Shown here in pieces: positions 42,830 to 50,610 of a DNA stretch of 64,000 bases (position 1 is the first letter of the stretch; each line of letters starts with the position of its first letter). This DNA is from Scatomorpha sp040765295 (GTDB lineage Bacteria; Bacillota; Clostridia; Oscillospirales; Oscillospiraceae). The DNA is taken from contig JAXGSB010000001.1 in assembly GCA_040765295.1 (NCBI GenBank), positions 372,001-436,000 of the forward strand, given 5' to 3'. The notes beneath the pieces are model-generated. The model searched no databases, was not told the DNA's origin, and worked only from the letters and a program-made list of their open reading frames with translations. The position numbers were made by a program, and so were the translations under genes.

Positions 42830-44126
42830 GGATAAAGATTTTTTGCTTCCCGAAGAGGAATTTGAAGAAGATGAATTCTCCGAAGACGAGGATCTCGAAG
42901 TCGAGGAAGACGATGACCTCGATTGGGAAAGTCTTGCCGATGACGAGGAAGAGCCGCTCAGCGAAGAAGAAATAGCTGAACATCTGGCGGCGCTGCTTGA
43001 AAAGGGCAGAAGACAGGGCAGACTTACGCGCCGCGATTTCGCGCTTTTAGAGGACGTGGATCTCAGCGATGACATCATGGACAGCTTCTGCGACAAGCTG
43101 GAGGATTTGGGCGTGGAATTCCCCGAGGATCTTTCGTTCATGGACCAAGACGAAGACTTGGACGAAGACGATGACGAGGATCTCGACGATTTCGAAGACA
43201 TCGATGAAGACATAGATGAGCTGGAAGACGAAGAAGACGACGACGGGAGCCCGGCTTTAGAAAAAAAGAAGAAAGTAAAAAAGGTTCGGGAATACACCGC
43301 CAACGACGACCCCGTCTGCACCTATCTCAAAGAGATAGGCAGCATCCCTCTGCTTACAGCGGAAGAAGAGGTAGAGCTTGCAAAGCAGATAGCGGAGGGT
43401 TCCGAGCGCGCCAAGCATAAGATGGCTGAGGCGAACCTCAGGCTTGTGGTCTCCATCGCCAAGCGCTATGTGGGCCGCGGCATGCTCTTTTTAGACCTCA
43501 TTCAAGAGGGAAATCTGGGTCTTATGAAGGCGGTTGAAAAGTTCGACCATACCAAGGGCTATAAGTTCTCAACCTATGCGACATGGTGGATACGCCAGGC
43601 CATAACCCGTGCCATAGCCGACCAGGCGAGGACTATAAGAATACCCGTGCACATGGTCGAAACAATAAATAAGGTAATCAGAGTTTCGCGTCAGCTCCTG
43701 CAGGAACTCGGGCATGATCCCTCCGCAGAAGAGATTGCCGACGAGATGGGAATGCCCGTCGAGAAGGTGCGGGAGATACTAAAGATTGCGCAGGAGCCCG
43801 TTTCTCTCGAAACCCCGATAGGCGAAGAGGAAGACTCACACCTCGGCGACTTCATACCCGATGAAGATGCCGAAGAGCCGGCCGAGGCCGCCAGCTTTTC
43901 GATGCTCAAAGAGCAGATATCCGATGTTTTGGACACCCTCACGCCGAGGGAGAGAAGGGTGATAGAGCTTCGCTTCGGCATGAACGACGGAAAGTCCCGC
44001 ACACTCGAAGAAGTGGGCAGGGAGTTCGGAGTGACGAGAGAGAGAATCCGTCAAATAGAGGCAAAGGCAATCAGAAAGCTTCGTCACCCGAGCCGCAGCA
44101 AAAAACTGAGCGACTTTTTAAGCTAA
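42816..44126 (+). CDS. rpoD: Primary sigma factor RpoD/SigA with a long acidic N-terminus
   Basis: Regions 1.2-4.2 are canonical: DPVCTYLKEIGSIPLLTAEEEVELAKQI, AEANLRLVVSIAKRYVGRGM, FLDLIQEGNLGLMKAVEKFDHTKGYKFSTYATWWIRQAITRAIADQARTIRIPVHM (2.1-2.4), and the 4.2 helix FGVTRERIRQIEAKAIRKLRHPSR. The first about 150 residues are strongly acidic, with long runs of Asp and Glu (e.g. DEDLDEDDDEDLDDFEDIDE), in place of an ordinary region 1.1. ATG at 42816 is chosen because AAGGGG is ten bases upstream; ATG 42807 is only one base away. Overlaps dnaG by 14 bp. Confidence 0.97.
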   Translation: MSKNKDKDFLLPEEEFEEDEFSEDEDLEVEEDDDLDWESLADDEEEPLSEEEIAEHLAALLEKGRRQGRLTRRDFALLEDVDLSDDIMDSFCDKLEDLGVEFPEDLSFMDQDEDLDEDDDEDLDDFEDIDEDIDELEDEEDDDGSPALEKKKKVKKVREYTANDDPVCTYLKEIGSIPLLTAEEEVELAKQIAEGSERAKHKMAEANLRLVVSIAKRYVGRGMLFLDLIQEGNLGLMKAVEKFDHTKGYKFSTYATWWIRQAITRAIADQARTIRIPVHMVETINKVIRVSRQLLQELGHDPSAEEIADEMGMPVEKVREILKIAQEPVSLETPIGEEEDSHLGDFIPDEDAEEPAEAASFSMLKEQISDVLDTLTPRERRVIELRFGMNDGKSRTLEEVGREFGVTRERIRQIEAKAIRKLRHPSRSKKLSDFLS

Positions 44127-44142
44127 GCCGCCGCAAAACAAG

Positions 44143-44178
44143 AAAACGCCCCCGACCGCATCGGTCGGGGGCGAAAAC
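44143..44178. terminator. Terminator of rpoD and of the convergent lipoprotein gene
   Basis: CGCCCCCGACC (44147-44157) pairs perfectly with GGTCGGGGGCG (44163-44173), with A-rich 5' and T-containing 3' flanks, so it can stop both convergent transcripts. Confidence 0.85.
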
Positions 44179-44191
44179 ATTTTACCCCATC

Positions 44192-45211
44192 CTATTCGTT
44201 TTTATTCTCAGTTGTTTCTTCTTTTTTAGTCTCGAGCTTTGCGCTCTCTTCAAGCTTTTTTTCGCGCTTCTGCGCTCTTGCCTTTCTTATTTTACGGAAA
44301 ATTGCGCGAATAATGATAAATACTATGACAAGGATAACGATGACGAGCAGCCAGCTCAGCCAGCTGTAGGCCATGTAGACAGCAAAATCTTCGAGTCCGT
44401 AAGCAAAGTCCCTAAAGCCCTCGCCAAAGGCGTTTACAAGGCGCTCCGAAAACGAGAGCTCGGGAGCGGGGTCGTTGCTCGATAAGTAAATCTCGCTCAC
44501 ATAGAGGTGAATCCTGGAGTAGCTTATAAGAGAGTCATAGCGCTGCAGGTTTCCGCTCATGTTTTCAATGGAGCGTTCGGTCTCCGAAATGGCGTTCTCC
44601 AGAGTTATGATATCCTCCATCTTATCCGCCTTTTTGAGAAGCTCCTGCAGGCGCTCGAGCTTGGTTTTCTGAGTCTTCAGTCTCGATTCAAGGTCAAAGT
44701 ACTGCTCTCCCACATCCTCGGAGTTTTTGCTCAGGCTTCTAATCTCGGCAAGATCGCCGGTGCCGCTGCAAAACTCATCGAACTTCTCGGATTTAACTCT
44801 AACCGTGAAATTCCCGTTTCTTCCTCTGCCGTAATTGCTGGTCTCTTCATATTCAAAGTAACCGCCCATGGAGCTGACAAGGGCGCGCAGCTCCTCGGTG
44901 AACTTGTCATAGTCCTTGGTCCGAAGCTCAATGTTGGCGCTTTTAATTATTTTGGTATTTTGGGGAAGACTTGACTCCCCTCTTGGGGCACCCGCGGGAG
45001 CGGTGAGCTCTTCAGTAGCGGTGTCCTCTGTGCTGCTTCCGTAGCTGAAAGCCGTTTGGTCTGTTGCCATTTCATACTTTGCATTGCCGTAGCCGGCCTC
45101 TTCGGCTTCGGGCGCCGATGCCGCTTTGTAGCTTGCTCCGCAGCCTGAAAGCAGAAGCGCAAGGATTAAAACAGGGATAAGCAGCTTTGCATTAAATTTA
45201 AAATTATTCAT
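44192..45211 (-). CDS. DUF4349 membrane lipoprotein
   Basis: The 339-residue protein has a lipobox LLLSGCG (Cys24), a low-complexity linker (about 30-85), the DUF4349 domain (KIIKSANIELRTKDYDKFTEEL near 87, GGYFEYEETSNYGRGRNGNFTVRVKSEKFDEF near 116), a coiled-coil (about 175-220, RLKTQKTKLERLQELLKKADKMEDIITLENAI), one membrane segment near 285-307 (LLVIVILVIVFIIIRAIF) and a basic-acidic tail. It is anchored at both ends in the membrane. Its function is unknown. The IS and its left 27-bp repeat lie in its upstream region. Confidence 0.85.
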   Translation of the reverse strand: MNNFKFNAKLLIPVLILALLLSGCGASYKAASAPEAEEAGYGNAKYEMATDQTAFSYGSSTEDTATEELTAPAGAPRGESSLPQNTKIIKSANIELRTKDYDKFTEELRALVSSMGGYFEYEETSNYGRGRNGNFTVRVKSEKFDEFCSGTGDLAEIRSLSKNSEDVGEQYFDLESRLKTQKTKLERLQELLKKADKMEDIITLENAISETERSIENMSGNLQRYDSLISYSRIHLYVSEIYLSSNDPAPELSFSERLVNAFGEGFRDFAYGLEDFAVYMAYSWLSWLLVIVILVIVFIIIRAIFRKIRKARAQKREKKLEESAKLETKKEETTENKNE

Positions 45212-45357
45212 ATTAATAAGCTCCTTTCAGAATATCGAGTCTCTTTGCCCTTATAGACGATGAGGCTTAAAAAAAGTTCCCGAAAATCTTTGGATTTTAT
45301 CTGAGCCAATAAAATTATATCAAAAATTTATATTTTCTCATAGTTTTTTTATAATAT

Positions 45358-45384
45358 TTTCATTTTCGTCTTTGTATATTATTG
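45358..45384. repeat. 27-bp direct repeat, left copy
   Basis: TTTCATTTTCGTCTTTGTAT plus ATTATTG occurs here and identically at 46571-46597, on either side of the IS. It ends 17 bp before the left inverted repeat of the IS. Confidence 0.9.
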
Positions 45385-45401
45385 TAATGCGATAATACAT
45401 A

Positions 45402-46546
45402 TGTGACACAATAAAAAAGAAAAAGAGAGCCCTTTGGTATAATAGATTTGCAAGAATCGTTAACCAAGAAAGAAAGGAGCTCTCTCATGAAAAGTATAAC
45501 AGAAGGCATGCGTCACCGCAAGCGTATTGTAACATACGCAATCAGACACAATAACAATGCCCAGGCAGCGAGAAAGTATCACACAACAAGGCAATATGTT
45601 AGCTATTGGAGAAAACGTTACGATGGTACTCTTGAATCACTAAGGAAAAAGTCAAGGAGACCTCGTTCTCATCCAAATCAGCATACAGAGTCGGAAATTG
45701 CGCTTATTCGACATATGTATCGTCATCACAACTATCGTGGTCTTGCTCATGTTTATAGGAAGTGTTGCGACGAAGGCTATACCCGCTCGTATGACTCAAT
45801 GTGCAGACAGATAAGGAAGAAGCAGCTTGACAAGCCCAAAAAGAAAGCATGTCGGAAGAAAAAGGTATCCAAGAAAATCAGAGAAGCCGAATATCCGGGT
45901 CAATTAGTACAAATGGATATTAAATATATACCTGTTGAATGCATCGGTTTTGCAAGTTATCATTCACGGTACTATCAAATAACAGCTATAGATGTATTCT
46001 CACGAAAAAGAGTTTTAAGTATAGTTAACGAGAACAGTACTTACACAACGAGTAGCTTTTTAGAAACTTTGGAAGATAAGATTGGCTTCAAGATAGAACA
46101 TCTTCAGACGGATAACGGTAAAGAATTTTGCAATGATCCGGAACAAACCGACAAGAAATCCCGATTTGAAAAGATGATGAAAAAACTGGAGATTAAGCAC
46201 ATCCGGACAGCTCCATACAGTCCATGGGAAAATGGTCATGTTGAAAGAAGTCATAGAGAAGATGAAGAACGATTTTACCGAAAAAGACGATTTGTCAGTG
46301 AAGAAGAGATGATAAAAGCAGTCAAACGTCATGAAAGCATTAGTAACGGAACATATCGTAAGGTTCTTGATTTTAAAAGTTCCGAAGAAGTCATTCAAGA
46401 ATACTTTGAAAACGCTTCTTAGGATTATATTTCATCTATCGCCTTCGTCAAGGGACGCCTTGCTTAAATCCTTGACAAAATGCTCGGATGAAATGAGATA
46501 AATTTAAAGCGATTTTGTAAACTATTTTTTATGGGCTTGTGTCACA
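45402..46546 (+). mobile_element. IS481-like insertion sequence
   Basis: The element is bounded by inverted repeats TGTGACACAA (45402-45411) and TTGTGTCACA (46537-46546), which extend by four of five bases outward (ACATA/AATGT). It is about 1.15 kb and carries one intact DDE transposase. An extended -10 TGGTATAAT near 45435-45443 drives it. After the gene, ATTTCATC (46429-46436) and GATGAAAT (46487-46494) form a long-loop hairpin. No short target duplication is visible at the TGT/ACA ends, but a 27-bp repeat lies outside both. Confidence 0.85.
45487..46422 (+). CDS. IS481-like DDE transposase
   Basis: ATG 45487 with AAAGGAG eight bases upstream gives 311 residues. The N-terminal half has a helix-turn-helix (NAQAARKYHTTRQYVSYWRKRY near 23) and the arm SRRPRSHPNQHTESEI. 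The rve/DDE core has VQMDIKYI near 147, AIDVFSRKRVLSIV near 171, LQTDNGKEF near 205 and SPWENGHVERSHREDE near 241, i.e. the D, D and E residues. The gene is intact. A longer frame from a TTG at 45448 is not supported. Confidence 0.9.
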   Translation: MKSITEGMRHRKRIVTYAIRHNNNAQAARKYHTTRQYVSYWRKRYDGTLESLRKKSRRPRSHPNQHTESEIALIRHMYRHHNYRGLAHVYRKCCDEGYTRSYDSMCRQIRKKQLDKPKKKACRKKKVSKKIREAEYPGQLVQMDIKYIPVECIGFASYHSRYYQITAIDVFSRKRVLSIVNENSTYTTSSFLETLEDKIGFKIEHLQTDNGKEFCNDPEQTDKKSRFEKMMKKLEIKHIRTAPYSPWENGHVERSHREDEERFYRKRRFVSEEEMIKAVKRHESISNGTYRKVLDFKSSEEVIQEYFENAS

Positions 46547-46570
46547 AATGTTTGACTTCTATACTATACA

Positions 46571-46597
46571 TTTCATTTTCGTCTTTGTATATTATTG
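46571..46597. repeat. 27-bp direct repeat, right copy, ending in the cooS -35 box
   Basis: Identical to 45358-45384. It starts 24 bp after the IS and its last three bases TTG are the first half of the cooS -35 TTGACT. Confidence 0.9.
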
Positions 46598-46623
46598 ACT
46601 GGAAATTCAGCAAATGGTAAAAT
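46595..46623 (+). promoter_or_regulatory. cooS promoter
   Basis: TTGACT (46595-46600), 17 bases, TAAAAT (46618-46623) with TGG before it (extended -10). It lies 55 bp before the cooS start. It is intact although the IS region begins just upstream. Confidence 0.7.
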
Positions 46624-46678
46624 ATTTTGGGGGATTCTAACGAATCAAAGAAAAATTTAATAAAGGAGGAAAGACCAA

Positions 46679-48553
46679 ATGGAAGAAAGCAGAAAGAGAT
46701 CAATTTGGGAAGACGCCAACATTATGATCGAAAAGGCAAAAAAGGAAGAAATAGAAACTGTTTGGGACAGATTTGATTACCAGAATCCGCCATGTAATTT
46801 TTGTGAAAACGGAACAAGCTGCCGAAATTGCAGCATGGGACCCTGCAGAGTTATCGAGGGTAGAAAAGGAAAATGGGAATACGGTGTGTGCGGCGCGGAT
46901 GCGGGAGTCATAGTGGCTCGCAATTTCGCGCGTTTTGTTTCCGGAGGAGCAGCTGCGCACTCCGATCACGGCAGAGATGTTTTAGAAACACTCTATCTTG
47001 TTGCAAATGACGAGGCGCCGGGATACAGCATCCGCGATGAAGAAAAGCTCAAAGCTCTGTCAAAGGAACTAGGACTTGAATTTTCAGAAGACGAGGATGC
47101 AAAGTCTATAGCCATAAAGCTTTCAAAGCTTTTGTTTGAAGATTATTCAACCTTCGGCTCCGGACTCAAGTTTTTAAAGAGAGTGCCCGAAAAGAGGATG
47201 GAGCTTTGGGAAAATCTGGGAATCGTACCGAGAGGTATCGACAGAGAGATATGCGAAACAATGCACCGCACCCACATGGGCTGTGACAACGATGTGCCCA
47301 GCATACTGCTGCAAACAGCCAGAACATCACTCTCCGACGGCTGGGGCGGCTCAATGATAGGCACCGAACTCTCCGATGTAATCTTCGGCACTCCCATGCC
47401 GGGAAGAGCCAAGGTCAACCTCGGAGTTTTGAAGGAGGACATGGTAAATGTCCTTGTACACGGACACAATCCCCTTGTTTCGGAAATGGTTTTGGCAGCC
47501 GCCCGAGACCCCGAAATGATAGCCTTGGCTCAGTCCAAGGGAGCCAAGGGAATAAATGTTGCGGGACTGTGTTGCACGGGCAACGAGCTTTTAATGAGGC
47601 GTGGAGTGCCTCTGGCGGGCAACCACCTCATGACAGAGCTGGTAATAGTAACGGGCGCTGCGGATGTTGTTGTGGCGGACTATCAGTGCATTATGCCGAG
47701 TATGCCCAGAGTAGCCCAGTGCTACCATACAAAGTTTATCACCACTTCGCCCAAGGGCCGTTTCCCCGAAGCGATACACATGGAGGTCACGCCTCGGAAC
47801 GCCACCGAAGCATGCCGCGAGATAGTCGAAATGGCAATTGAGGCATACACGCACAGAGACCCCGCAAGAGTGCTTATACCGGTCGAGCCTGTTGAGCTTA
47901 TGTCGGGATTTTCGAACGAGGCCATTTTGAAAGCCTTGGGCGGAAGCCTCAAGCCTCTGCTGGACGCCATTGTAGCAGGCTCCATAGTCGGAGTGGCGGG
48001 AGTTGTCGGCTGCAACAACCCGAAAATACTGCACGACAGCGCAACCGTTTCCCTAATAAAAGAACTTATCGCAAAGGATGTTCTGGTAGTTGTAACGGGC
48101 TGCGTAACGGTGGGCGCCGGGAAGGCTGGGCTCATGGTACCGGAAGGCGCCGAGTTTGCGGGCGAGGGACTAAAGGCAGTTTGCAAGGCGCTTGGGATTC
48201 CTCCCGTGCTTCATGTGGGAAGCTGTGTGGATAACTCCAGAATACTGCACTTAGCGGCTCTTATCGCCAACGAACTCAATGTCGATATTAAAGACCTTCC
48301 CATAGTGGCATCGGCTCCCGAGTGGTACTCCGAGAAAGCCGCGTCCATAGGACTCTATGCCGTGGCGAGCGGAATACCCACACATCTGGGACATCCGCCC
48401 ATGATACTCGGCAGCTCCTTGGTGACCGATATAGCTCTGAATGTCCTCAACGATCTTGTGGGCGCCGCCTTTATTGTTGAAGGAGACATGGAGAAAACGG
48501 CCGAGATACTTCTCGATATAATCAAAAAGCGTAGAGCGGGCCTGGGAATCTAG
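46679..48553 (+). CDS. cooS: Anaerobic Ni-Fe carbon monoxide dehydrogenase, catalytic subunit
   Basis: The 624-residue protein oxidises CO to CO2 (reversibly) on a Ni-Fe-S C-cluster. C-cluster ligands are all visible: His in HGHNP, and Cys in GLCCTGNE, DYQCIMPS, GCNNPK, TGCVTVG and GSCVDNSR. The B-cluster cysteines are Cys48, Cys51, Cys56 and Cys71. The D-cluster site has Cys39 and Cys42 (CNFC), while the Cys that gives the CX7C spacing in other CODHs is Ser47; this is the CX2C type. ATG has AAAGGAGGAAAG upstream. No electron-transfer CooF and no acetyl-CoA synthase genes are nearby; cooC follows directly. It may act as a stand-alone CODH using ferredoxin or as protection against CO. Confidence 0.97.
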   Translation: MEESRKRSIWEDANIMIEKAKKEEIETVWDRFDYQNPPCNFCENGTSCRNCSMGPCRVIEGRKGKWEYGVCGADAGVIVARNFARFVSGGAAAHSDHGRDVLETLYLVANDEAPGYSIRDEEKLKALSKELGLEFSEDEDAKSIAIKLSKLLFEDYSTFGSGLKFLKRVPEKRMELWENLGIVPRGIDREICETMHRTHMGCDNDVPSILLQTARTSLSDGWGGSMIGTELSDVIFGTPMPGRAKVNLGVLKEDMVNVLVHGHNPLVSEMVLAAARDPEMIALAQSKGAKGINVAGLCCTGNELLMRRGVPLAGNHLMTELVIVTGAADVVVADYQCIMPSMPRVAQCYHTKFITTSPKGRFPEAIHMEVTPRNATEACREIVEMAIEAYTHRDPARVLIPVEPVELMSGFSNEAILKALGGSLKPLLDAIVAGSIVGVAGVVGCNNPKILHDSATVSLIKELIAKDVLVVVTGCVTVGAGKAGLMVPEGAEFAGEGLKAVCKALGIPPVLHVGSCVDNSRILHLAALIANELNVDIKDLPIVASAPEWYSEKAASIGLYAVASGIPTHLGHPPMILGSSLVTDIALNVLNDLVGAAFIVEGDMEKTAEILLDIIKKRRAGLGI

Positions 48554-48561
48554 GTGCCGCA

Positions 48562-49338
48562 TTGAAAATTGCAATTTCGGGAAAGGGAGGCTCCGGCAAA
48601 ACCAGCCTGACCGTTTTCCTTTCATCATACCTTGCCAAAACCGGCAAAAATGTGCTGCTTATCGATGCCGATACAGCCACCAGCCTCGGGTCTGCCCTTG
48701 GGATCAGACCCGAGGAGGAGCCGGTGCCGCTTTCGAAAATGGAAGAAATAATAGAAGAGCGGGTCGGCAGCAATATACTGAGCCTTAACCCGAATGTTGC
48801 CGACTTGCCCGAAAGGCTCGCCATAAAGCTTCCAAAGTTAAATCCCGATGACAAGAGCGAGGGAGTCAGAAAACTGCTCATAATGGGCGGCCCCTCCTCG
48901 GCGGAGGGCGGCTGCGCATGCAGACAAAATGCGCTTTTAAAGGCGCTGCTTGCCCATATTCTCACAAACGAGAACGACTATGTGATTGTGGATATGGAAG
49001 CGGGGGTCGAGCATTTGGGGCGGGGAACCGTCAAGGATGTCGAAGCCCTTATAATTGTCTCCGAGCCCAGTATGCGAGGTCTCAAAACGGCTTCCGAAAT
49101 ACACAAGCTGGCGTTGGATATGGGGCTTAGCAAACAGCTTCTGCTCATAAACAAAGCGGGCAGAGCTTTGCCCATAAGCGAATCGGGCTATGAGCTGCCC
49201 GAGCAGACGGCCTATCTTCCAAGGCTTGAGTCCCTCGAGGTGCGGGAGTTTGAAAGCGGTTCGGTTTTGGGGCTTAAGGAAGAGCGCGAGATTGACAGGG
49301 TAATGGACTTGACGCTAAAAGCCCTTGGAGCCTCATAA
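48562..49338 (+). CDS. cooC: CooC-type nickel-insertion ATPase
   Basis: The 258-residue P-loop ATPase has a deviant Walker A GKGGSGKTSLTVFLS near 7, IDADTATSLGSALG near 35, the metal-binding CXC pair GGCACRQNALLKALL near 113 and DYVIVDMEAGVEHLGRGTV near 140. CooC dimers bind Ni through the CXC motif and load it into CooS using ATP. The start is TTG at 48562, 8 bp after the cooS stop, with TAGGTG upstream; translational coupling is likely. It ends at a strong terminator. Confidence 0.94.
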   Translation: MKIAISGKGGSGKTSLTVFLSSYLAKTGKNVLLIDADTATSLGSALGIRPEEEPVPLSKMEEIIEERVGSNILSLNPNVADLPERLAIKLPKLNPDDKSEGVRKLLIMGGPSSAEGGCACRQNALLKALLAHILTNENDYVIVDMEAGVEHLGRGTVKDVEALIIVSEPSMRGLKTASEIHKLALDMGLSKQLLLINKAGRALPISESGYELPEQTAYLPRLESLEVREFESGSVLGLKEEREIDRVMDLTLKALGAS

Positions 49339-49356
49339 AAGAAAAACGATAAAAAA

Positions 49357-49400
49357 AGGCTGTGGCAAGTACAAATTGCCACAGCCAACTTATTTTTATG
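49357..49400 (+). terminator. Terminator of cooS-cooC
   Basis: GGCTGTGGCAA pairs with TTGCCACAGCC (11 bp, loop GTACAAA), followed by AACTTATTTTTATG. Confidence 0.8.
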
Positions 49401-49502
49401 TTTTTTGTCGGTAGTTATAAAACAGATTTGTCTATTATTCTTAAAAACACAAAAAACAAAATCTTTTCGTCGAGGATAATCCGACCTGCTCGCTCCCGTT
49501 TG

Positions 49503-49563
49503 TCTCAATAAATGAGAATACTTGATATAGTTCATTGACAGCACATAGTTTTGTCAATATACT
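49503..49563 (+). promoter_or_regulatory. lplA-acoR promoter with upstream dyad
   Basis: TTGACA (49535-49540), 17 bases, TATACT (49558-49563). A dyad TCTCA-ATAAA-TGAGA lies at 49503-49517, and TTGAGAAAAGT just follows the -10. Both TGAGA elements recur upstream of acoA. Confidence 0.8.
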
Positions 49564-49597
49564 TGAGAAAAGTGCGAAAAAAGGGAGTAAATCGAGA

Positions 49598-50590
49598 ATG
49601 GCTGTATTCTATTTTGAAACGGAGAGTACTGATCCCTGTTATAATCTTGCCTATGAAGAACACCTTTTAAAAAATCGACGCGAAAGAAATATTCTCATGC
49701 TTTGGCAAAATGCAAATACTGTCGTTGTCGGGCTAAATCAAAACACGGCGGAAGAGATCAATTCAGCCTTCGTGAAGAAGCACGACATCACTGTTGTGCG
49801 CAGAACCACCGGCGGAGGCGCGGTGTACCATGACCTTGGCAACCTGAACTATTCTTTTATCACCGACCTTGGTGATGCAGCAAGTATGAGCATTTCTCAG
49901 TTTTCTCTGCCTGTCTGCCGCGCGCTTGCTTCCATGGGCGTTGCCGCCGAAGTCAGCGGCCGCAATGACATTGTGGTCAGCGGGAAGAAAGTCTCTGGGG
50001 TGGCGCAGCGCATATACAAAGATCGTATCCTGCACCACGGTACGCTACTCTTTAATTCAGACCCGATGATGGTTTCCGGAGCGCTGAATGCAGACAAAGA
50101 GAAATTTGAATCGAAAAGTGCAAAGTCCGTCAGTGCCAGAATCGGAAATATCAAAGACTTTCTCAAAGAAGACTTAAGCATGAACGAGTTTTGGAATCGT
50201 CTCCGTATTGAGCTTAGCCGTGACGGAAGCATCCCGGGCGTTCTTGCGCCGGAAGAACAGCGGCAGATAGAAGCGCAAGCCTCTGCCAAATACCGCTCAT
50301 GGGACTGGACTTACGGCAAAAGCCCGGAATACAGCTTTAAAAACCGTGTAAGATATCCGGGAGGCACTCTCGAAGTACGTTTGAATGTGGAGCATGGCAT
50401 TATCAAAAATATTTCTTTCTTCGGCGATTTTATGGCAGTTAAAGATAATGATGAGGCAGTAGCGGCTGTCATCGGACAAAAGCTCAGAGAATGCGATGTA
50501 CGCAAGGCCCTGGCAGGCACCGATATAGCGGCAGCTTTCGGAGGTATAACAGTTGATGAAATTGTCGGGACAATATTTATGCGCGAATAG
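49598..50590 (+). CDS. lplA: Lipoate-protein ligase A
   Basis: Start ATG 49598 (MAVFYFETES) with GGGAG ten bases upstream; 330 residues, the usual LplA size. Motifs are NILMLWQNANTVVVGLNQN near 31, RRTTGGGAVYHDLGNLNYS near 67 (lipoyl-AMP loop), GRNDIVVSGKKVSGVAQ near 122 (catalytic Lys) and HHGTLLFN near 146. The C-terminal accessory domain (about 240-330) is present. It activates lipoate with ATP and attaches it to lipoyl-domain lysines, here most likely Lys43 of AcoC and of AcoL. It is the first gene of a unit with acoR. Confidence 0.95.
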   Translation: MAVFYFETESTDPCYNLAYEEHLLKNRRERNILMLWQNANTVVVGLNQNTAEEINSAFVKKHDITVVRRTTGGGAVYHDLGNLNYSFITDLGDAASMSISQFSLPVCRALASMGVAAEVSGRNDIVVSGKKVSGVAQRIYKDRILHHGTLLFNSDPMMVSGALNADKEKFESKSAKSVSARIGNIKDFLKEDLSMNEFWNRLRIELSRDGSIPGVLAPEEQRQIEAQASAKYRSWDWTYGKSPEYSFKNRVRYPGGTLEVRLNVEHGIIKNISFFGDFMAVKDNDEAVAAVIGQKLRECDVRKALAGTDIAAAFGGITVDEIVGTIFMRE

Positions 50591-50610
50591 CGGATTGGAA
50601 GGCAGTGAGA

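Noticed and set aside
42785..43321. Serine-rich 178-codon frame antisense to rpoD
   Set aside because: The serine runs are the reverse reading of the Asp/Glu codons of the sigma factor.
45448..45487. Upstream TTG start for the transposase
   Set aside because: It adds 13 residues, lies right after the -10 box and has no ribosome site; ATG 45487 has AAAGGAG.
46441..46480. Likeness of CCTTCGTCAAGGGA after the transposase to TCCTTCGTCAGGGGAAG near 14370
   Set aside because: Only a short shared word with no shared context; treated as chance.
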